The notes under the pieces were generated by a model that was not told the DNA's origin, did not search any database, and saw nothing but the letters and a program-made list of their open reading frames with translations. This document shows, in pieces, positions 6,020-9,448 of a DNA stretch of 9,448 nucleotides; within the stretch, counting starts at the first letter, position 1, and each line of letters opens with the position of its first letter. The stretch comes from Actinomycetes bacterium (GTDB lineage Bacteria; Actinomycetota; Acidimicrobiia; Acidimicrobiales; RAAP-2): the NCBI GenBank assembly GCA_021787255.1, contig JAJYMD010000205.1, positions 1 through 9,448 of the forward strand. Direction: 5' to 3'. The position numbers were made by a program, and so were the translations under genes.

Positions 6020-8077
6020 GTGCTGCAGCGACCTGCCACCGGCGACATCCCGGACGCGCCGGGTTCCTACCAGTTCGTCGACGCGGACGGTCGTGTGCTG
6101 TACGTGGGCAAGGCGAAGTCGCTCCGCCATCGCCTTCCGAGCTACTGGCAGGATCCCGCCGGGCTGCCTTCGCGCACCGCGCAGATGGTCGCCCAGGCTG
6201 ACCGTGTCGAGTGGGTGGTGGTCGCGACGGAGGTCGAGGCGCTCATGCTCGAGCACTCGCTCATCCAGGCCCACCAGCCGCGCTTCAACGTCCGGCTGAA
6301 GGATGACAAGAGCTATCCGTGGCTCGCGGTCACGGTCTCAGAGGAGTGGCCGCGGCCGATGGTCTACCGGGGCACCAAGCGCAAAGGTGTTCGCTACTTC
6401 GGGCCCTACGGCCACGTCGGGGCGCTCCGGGAGACCCTCGACCTCCTGCTTCGCAGCTTCCCGGTTCGTACGTGCTCGGACGCGAAGTTCCGCCGGCACG
6501 AGCGGCTCGGGCGCCCGTGCCTCCTCTACGACATCGAGCGATGCTCCGGCCCGTGCGTCGGCGCGGTCGGCCACGAGCAGTACGCGCTGATGCTCGACGA
6601 CCTGATGAGGTTCCTGTCGGGGGAGACTGGGAACGTCGTCGCCCGGCTCGAGCAGGAGATGAAGGCGGCGTCCGCCGCGCTCGAGTACGAGCGTGCGGCA
6701 CGGCTGCGCGACCAGCTGGTGGCCGTCCGCAAGGCGGCCGAGACCCAGCAAATGGTGTCCGAGAAGCCCGAGGACTTCGACGTCGTCGGGATCGCCGAGG
6801 ACGAGCTCGAGGCGGCGGTCCAGGTGTTCCACGTGCGCAAGGGGCGGGTGGTGGGGCGGGGCGGGTTCGTGGCCGACAAGGTGGAGGACCTCACGCCCGC
6901 GCAGTTCGCCGGCCGGGTGGTCGAAGAGCTCTACGGCGCGCCAGGCGCGGACGTGCCGCGGCGGATCTTCGTGCCCGCCGAGCCGGAAGCGCCCTGGGTG
7001 CTGAGCGACTGGCTGCGGCAGCTCCGGGGCGGCCCTGTGGGGATCGCGGTGCCGAGGCGCGGCGCCAAGCGCGCGCTGCAAGAGACCGTCGTGCGCAACG
7101 CACGCGAGGATCTCGCCCGGCACCGGCTGCGGCGCGCGGCTGACCACAACAGCCGCTCTCGCGCGCTCGTCGAACTGCAGGAGCTGCTCGGTCTCTCGCA
7201 GGCGCCGCTACGGATCGAGTGCTACGACATGAGCCATCTCCAGGGGACCGACTACGTCGGCTCGATGGTGGTCTTCGAGGACGCCCTCCCGAAGAAAGCC
7301 GACTACCGGAAGTTCACGGTGAAGCACGTGCCGGGCAACGACGACTACGCCGCGATGCGCGAGGTCCTCACCCGTCGTCTGCGCGCCCTGGTGGTGGAGC
7401 GGCGCACTGGCGCGGAGGCAGCCGCCACGACCGGCGTCGAACCCGCTGGAACCGCCACGACCGGCGCCGAACCCGCTGGAACCGCCAGAGCCGTCGATGG
7501 GGACGCGGCCGCAGGAGAGCTCGGCGTCCGTCGACCACGCCGACGTTTCGCGTACGCGCCGCAGCTCCTCCTTCTCGACGGCGGCAAGGGCCAGCTCGGT
7601 GTCGGTGTGAGCGTGCTCGAGGAGCTCGGGCTCACGGGGCAGATCGAGCTCGCCGCGCTCGCCAAGCAATTCGAAGAGGTGTACCGACCCGGCGATCCGG
7701 ACCCGATCCGGATCCCGAGGGGGTCCGACGCGCTCTACCTCCTCCAGCGCGTCCGGGACGAGGCGCACCGCTTCGCGATCACGTTCCATCGCAGCCGTCG
7801 CGCCAAGCGAATGACGCGTAGCGTGCTGGACGGCGTGTCCGGGCTCGGTCCCAGCCGGAGAGCCCGCCTCCTGAAGGAGATGGGTGGCGTCAGGGCGTTG
7901 CGGGCGGCGAGCGAAGACGAGCTCCGGGCGTTGCCGTGGCTGCCGGACCGGGTCGCCGAAGCAGTGCACGCACAGCTCCACGCGGCGGCACCAGCCAGCG
8001 AGGGGACGGGCGGACGAGGTGGCGCGAGAGCGCGGCCGCGCTCGGGGGCCGCCGCGCGGGAGAATGGTGCACAATGA
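6020..8077 (+). CDS. uvrC: Excinuclease ABC subunit C (UvrC)
   Basis: This 685-residue nuclease makes both incisions in nucleotide excision repair after UvrB has bound the lesion. Domains in order: GIY-YIG nuclease (about 12-92) with GSYQF, VLYVGKAKSLRHR and a QPRFN end, including Tyr17, Tyr28, Glu78 and Asn90; four cysteines (152, 167, 175, 179) in the arrangement of the UvrC iron-sulfur site; UvrB-binding UVR motif (about 205-240); RNase-H-like 5' nuclease with Asp403 (ECYDMSHLQGT), Asp520 (LLLLDGGKGQ) and His583 (RDEAHRF); and a helix-hairpin-helix region (about 603-652). A low-complexity Ala/Gly/Thr insertion (about 462-505) interrupts the nuclease domain, and the C-terminal 30 residues are disordered. 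The start chosen is GTG 6020, immediately before the conserved N-terminus; its ribosome binding site is poor. The stop overlaps the rapZ start as ATGA, indicating translational coupling. Confidence 0.97.
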   Translation: MLQRPATGDIPDAPGSYQFVDADGRVLYVGKAKSLRHRLPSYWQDPAGLPSRTAQMVAQADRVEWVVVATEVEALMLEHSLIQAHQPRFNVRLKDDKSYPWLAVTVSEEWPRPMVYRGTKRKGVRYFGPYGHVGALRETLDLLLRSFPVRTCSDAKFRRHERLGRPCLLYDIERCSGPCVGAVGHEQYALMLDDLMRFLSGETGNVVARLEQEMKAASAALEYERAARLRDQLVAVRKAAETQQMVSEKPEDFDVVGIAEDELEAAVQVFHVRKGRVVGRGGFVADKVEDLTPAQFAGRVVEELYGAPGADVPRRIFVPAEPEAPWVLSDWLRQLRGGPVGIAVPRRGAKRALQETVVRNAREDLARHRLRRAADHNSRSRALVELQELLGLSQAPLRIECYDMSHLQGTDYVGSMVVFEDALPKKADYRKFTVKHVPGNDDYAAMREVLTRRLRALVVERRTGAEAAATTGVEPAGTATTGAEPAGTARAVDGDAAAGELGVRRPRRRFAYAPQLLLLDGGKGQLGVGVSVLEELGLTGQIELAALAKQFEEVYRPGDPDPIRIPRGSDALYLLQRVRDEAHRFAITFHRSRRAKRMTRSVLDGVSGLGPSRRARLLKEMGGVRALRAASEDELRALPWLPDRVAEAVHAQLHAAAPASEGTGGRGGARARPRSGAAARENGAQ
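7424..7483 (+). repeat. 30-bp tandem duplication inside uvrC
   Basis: Two adjacent 30-bp units (7424-7453 and 7454-7483) differ at one base (T versus C at the 14th position). Each encodes ten residues of the type ATTGxEPAGT. It sits in the nonconserved loop between two catalytic Asp segments of the RNase-H-like domain, and the period keeps the frame. Confidence 0.95.
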
Positions 8078-8931
8078 CCGAGTTCCTCTTCGTGACCGGG
8101 ATGTCGGGGGCAGGGCGCTCGACCGCCGCGGCCGCGTTGGAGGATCTCGGGTGGTTCGTCATCGACAACCTGCCTTCCGCGCTGATCACGAAGGTGGCGG
8201 AGCTGGTCGGCCGCCCGGGATCGGACATCGAGCGGGTCGCGCTCGTCATCGGGCGCGGCGGCGGCGACGAGCACGTGGACGCGGTGGAGCCGATGCTCGA
8301 CCGGCTTCGCAGGTCCCGCCACGACGTGCACCTCCTCTTCCTCGACGCGCCGGACGACGTGCTCGTGCGGAGGTTCGAGGGGACGAGGCGCCGACATCCG
8401 CTCGCGGCGCGCGGGGTGGAGGAGTCGATCGCCGACGAGCGGCGGCTGCTCGACTCGCTGCGTGAGCGGGCCGACGTCGTCATCGACACCGGCGACCTGA
8501 ACACGAACCAGCTGCGCAAGCGCGTGATCGAGCTGTTCGGCGACCCGTCGCACGCCGCGCACATGCAGACGTCGATCGTGTCCTTCGGCTACAAGCACGG
8601 TGTCCCTCTCGACGTGGACATCGTGCTCGACTGCCGGTTCCTTCCGAACCCTTACTGGGTCGAGGAGCTCCGCTCGCTCTCAGGGCTGGACGCGCCGGTC
8701 CGCGACTACGTGCTGAAGCAGCCGGAGACCGGCGCGTTCCTCGACAAGACCGAGGAGCTTCTCCGGATGCTCCTGCCCAGCTTCGAGCAGGAGGGGAAGT
8801 CCTACCTCACCGTCGCGCTGGGTTGCACCGGTGGACGGCACCGTTCGGTCGTGCTGGCCGACGCCCTTGCCGACCGGCTGGCGGCTGCCGGCGTGAGGAC
8901 CGTGGCGTTCCATCGCGACATCGATCGCTAG
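8074..8931 (+). CDS. rapZ: RapZ/YvcJ-family nucleotide-binding protein
   Basis: At 285 residues it has the normal family length. The N-terminal P-loop domain carries Walker A GMSGAGRST (9-17), with Arg15 where many homologues have Lys, a change I recall as usual in actinobacterial members; DNLP (31-34) and HLLFLDAPDD (86-95) are also typical. The C-terminal domain has FGYKHGVPLDVDIVLDCRF (from 171) and GCTGGRHRSV (250-259). In Escherichia coli RapZ uses this C-terminal domain to sense glucosamine-6-phosphate and presents a small RNA to RNase E; the actinobacterial role is not settled, so a link to cell-envelope amino sugar supply is inference. ATG 8074 overlaps the uvrC TGA, with a GGGAG 11 bases upstream. 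yvcK and whiA, its frequent neighbours, do not follow directly. Confidence 0.96.
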   Translation: MTEFLFVTGMSGAGRSTAAAALEDLGWFVIDNLPSALITKVAELVGRPGSDIERVALVIGRGGGDEHVDAVEPMLDRLRRSRHDVHLLFLDAPDDVLVRRFEGTRRRHPLAARGVEESIADERRLLDSLRERADVVIDTGDLNTNQLRKRVIELFGDPSHAAHMQTSIVSFGYKHGVPLDVDIVLDCRFLPNPYWVEELRSLSGLDAPVRDYVLKQPETGAFLDKTEELLRMLLPSFEQEGKSYLTVALGCTGGRHRSVVLADALADRLAAAGVRTVAFHRDIDR

Positions 8932-8940
8932 GCGGCTGAG

Positions 8941-8966
8941 AGGCGAGGGCATATTGCCCCTCACCT
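8941..8966. terminator. Hairpin between convergent rapZ and the right-edge gene
   Basis: AGGCGAGGGCA-TAT-TGCCCCTCACCT folds with a perfect 5-bp inner stem (GGGCA/TGCCC), one bulged C, two more pairs, one C-A mismatch and three outer pairs. It lies ten bases after the rapZ stop and nine before the stop of the facing gene, as expected of a shared bidirectional terminator. No T-run follows on either strand, which is common for GC-rich actinobacterial terminators. Confidence 0.6.
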
Positions 8967-8974
8967 AGCCCGAC

Positions 8975-9448
8975 CTAGCCCCAAGGCGGGGACCAGGAGG
9001 AGACGTCCTGCTCGCGCTCGGCCCACGACTGGGAGGAGGATCGCACCGGCGACGGCCGCTGGACGATCCACCACGTGCCGTCGGGCGCCTGGTACCAGTA
9101 CCAGTCGTCCCACGGTGCTTCGTCGGGCCCCAGGTACCAGTCGTCCCACGGTGGCTGCGCGGGAAGTGGCGGCCCGGCGGAGACGGGTGGCGGTTCGGAG
9201 ACGGGAGGCAGACCGGCGTCGTACCGCCGGGAGTCGTACCGCCGGGAGTCGTACCGCCCGGCGTCGTACCGCCCGGCGTCGTACGGCCCGGAGACGTGAC
9301 CCAGGCGGGAGTCGTACCGCCGGGCGTCGTACGGCCCGGAGACGTGAGCCAGACGGGAGTCGTACCGCCCGGCGTCGTACGGCCCGGAGACGTGAGCCAG
9401 ATCGGGGTCGTACGGACCGGAGCCCGGCGGCGCGAACCAGCCGCTCGA
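8975..9448 (-). CDS. Partial gene: Tyr/Asp/Arg repeat protein with Trp-rich C-terminus
   Basis: The minus strand is open for 157 codons from the right edge to TAG at 8977-8975, with no start inside the window required. By hand count about nine in ten codons end in G or C. From the edge it reads SSGWFAPPGSGPYDP, then 16-residue repeats of the form SGPYDARRYDSRLGHV, then pentapeptide repeats (AGRYD, SRRYD), a Pro-rich linker, and a duplicated PWDDWY block (36-bp period). The C-terminal part continues with WYWYQAPDGTWWIVQ and ends SSWSPPWG. I do not recognise the protein. The repeat region looks disordered, while the Trp-rich end could be a small folded or surface-binding module. It is convergent with rapZ across a hairpin. 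A competing plus-strand frame exists because the repeat lacks stops in several frames, but only the minus frame is open right to the edge and ends neatly at the terminator. Confidence 0.6.
   Translation of the reverse strand, partial: SSGWFAPPGSGPYDPDLAHVSGPYDAGRYDSRLAHVSGPYDARRYDSRLGHVSGPYDAGRYDAGRYDSRRYDSRRYDAGLPPVSEPPPVSAGPPLPAQPPWDDWYLGPDEAPWDDWYWYQAPDGTWWIVQRPSPVRSSSQSWAEREQDVSSWSPPWG
9221..9421 (-). repeat. Nested 15-bp and 48-bp tandem repeats in the right-edge gene
   Basis: Two full 48-bp units lie at 9293-9340 and 9341-9388, each 16 codons, and a 33-bp unit lacking 15 bp lies at 9389-9421. From 9221 to about 9280 the array changes to a 15-bp unit with the pattern GTACCGCCCGGCGTC or GTACCGCCGGGAGTC. 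Both periods preserve the minus-strand frame. The missing 15 bp in the third long unit equals one short unit, suggesting that the long repeat contains the short one. Confidence 0.9.

Noticed and set aside
4616..6274. A 552-codon minus-strand open frame overlapping nadA and the uvrC start
   Set aside because: It is out of frame with nadA, is Arg/Pro/Gly-rich, and runs antisense into uvrC.
7208..8074. A 288-codon minus-strand frame inside uvrC
   Set aside because: It is an antisense shadow of the well-supported uvrC frame with no family resemblance.
8098..8124. Arg instead of Lys in the RapZ Walker A motif as a possible loss of function
   Set aside because: As far as I recall, actinobacterial RapZ homologues commonly have GAGR at this position, so it is probably a lineage trait rather than a defect.
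9075..9299. A plus-strand 74-codon ORF over the right-edge repeats
   Set aside because: Its openness follows from the repeat lacking stops in several frames. The minus-strand frame is longer, open to the edge and ends at a plausible terminator.

Overview
This is a very GC-rich (roughly 70%) bacterial window with strong G/C preference at codon third positions. Gene content points to the Actinomycetota: an MmpL-type exporter paired with a TetR regulator, a uvrC-rapZ pair, an actinobacterial-style RapZ Walker A with Arg instead of Lys, GTG/TTG starts and little AT-rich spacing. A lineage such as Acidimicrobiia is possible, but that is inference only.

Layout, left to right. Positions 1-126 may hold the 3' end of a plus-strand gene with a Ser/Thr/Gln-rich tail. 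Positions 127-404 hold repeats and no gene. A single-domain STAS protein (anti-sigma-factor-antagonist type) lies on the minus strand at 405-848, preceded by a 248-bp leader/intergenic stretch with a strong hairpin. Next comes a minus-strand pair, tetR (3469-4293) then an MMPL/RND-type transporter (1097-3448). A perfect palindrome sits exactly on the tetR start and looks like an autoregulatory operator. Upstream is nadA (quinolinate synthase, 4516-5685, minus). Divergent from nadA, across a 334-bp spacer containing a near-perfect 50-bp tandem duplication, is uvrC (6020-8077, plus), overlapping rapZ (8074-8931, plus) by the ATGA tetranucleotide. A probable terminator hairpin follows, and then a convergent minus-strand gene running off the right edge (8975-9448). 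That last frame has no start codon context inside the window, yet it reads open for 157 codons and encodes Tyr-Asp-Arg repeats followed by a Trp-rich C-terminus.

Functionally the genes form separate units: an orphan phosphoswitch-type STAS regulator; a self-regulated efflux or lipid-export operon; de novo NAD synthesis (nadA alone, without nadB/nadC beside it); nucleotide excision repair (uvrC); and a nucleotide-binding GlcN6P-sensor-type protein (rapZ) cotranscribed with uvrC. In many actinobacteria uvrC-rapZ continues into yvcK and whiA; here a convergent gene interrupts that order.

The most unusual property is a recurring burden of short tandem duplications. Inside reading frames the periods are multiples of three (15, 30, 33, 36 and 48 bp: tetR tail, UvrC insertion, left-edge tail, right-edge gene). 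In the nadA/uvrC spacer the period is 50 bp, which would break any reading frame. I saw no CRISPR array, insertion sequence, tRNA or rRNA, and nothing I would call a new defence or mobile system.
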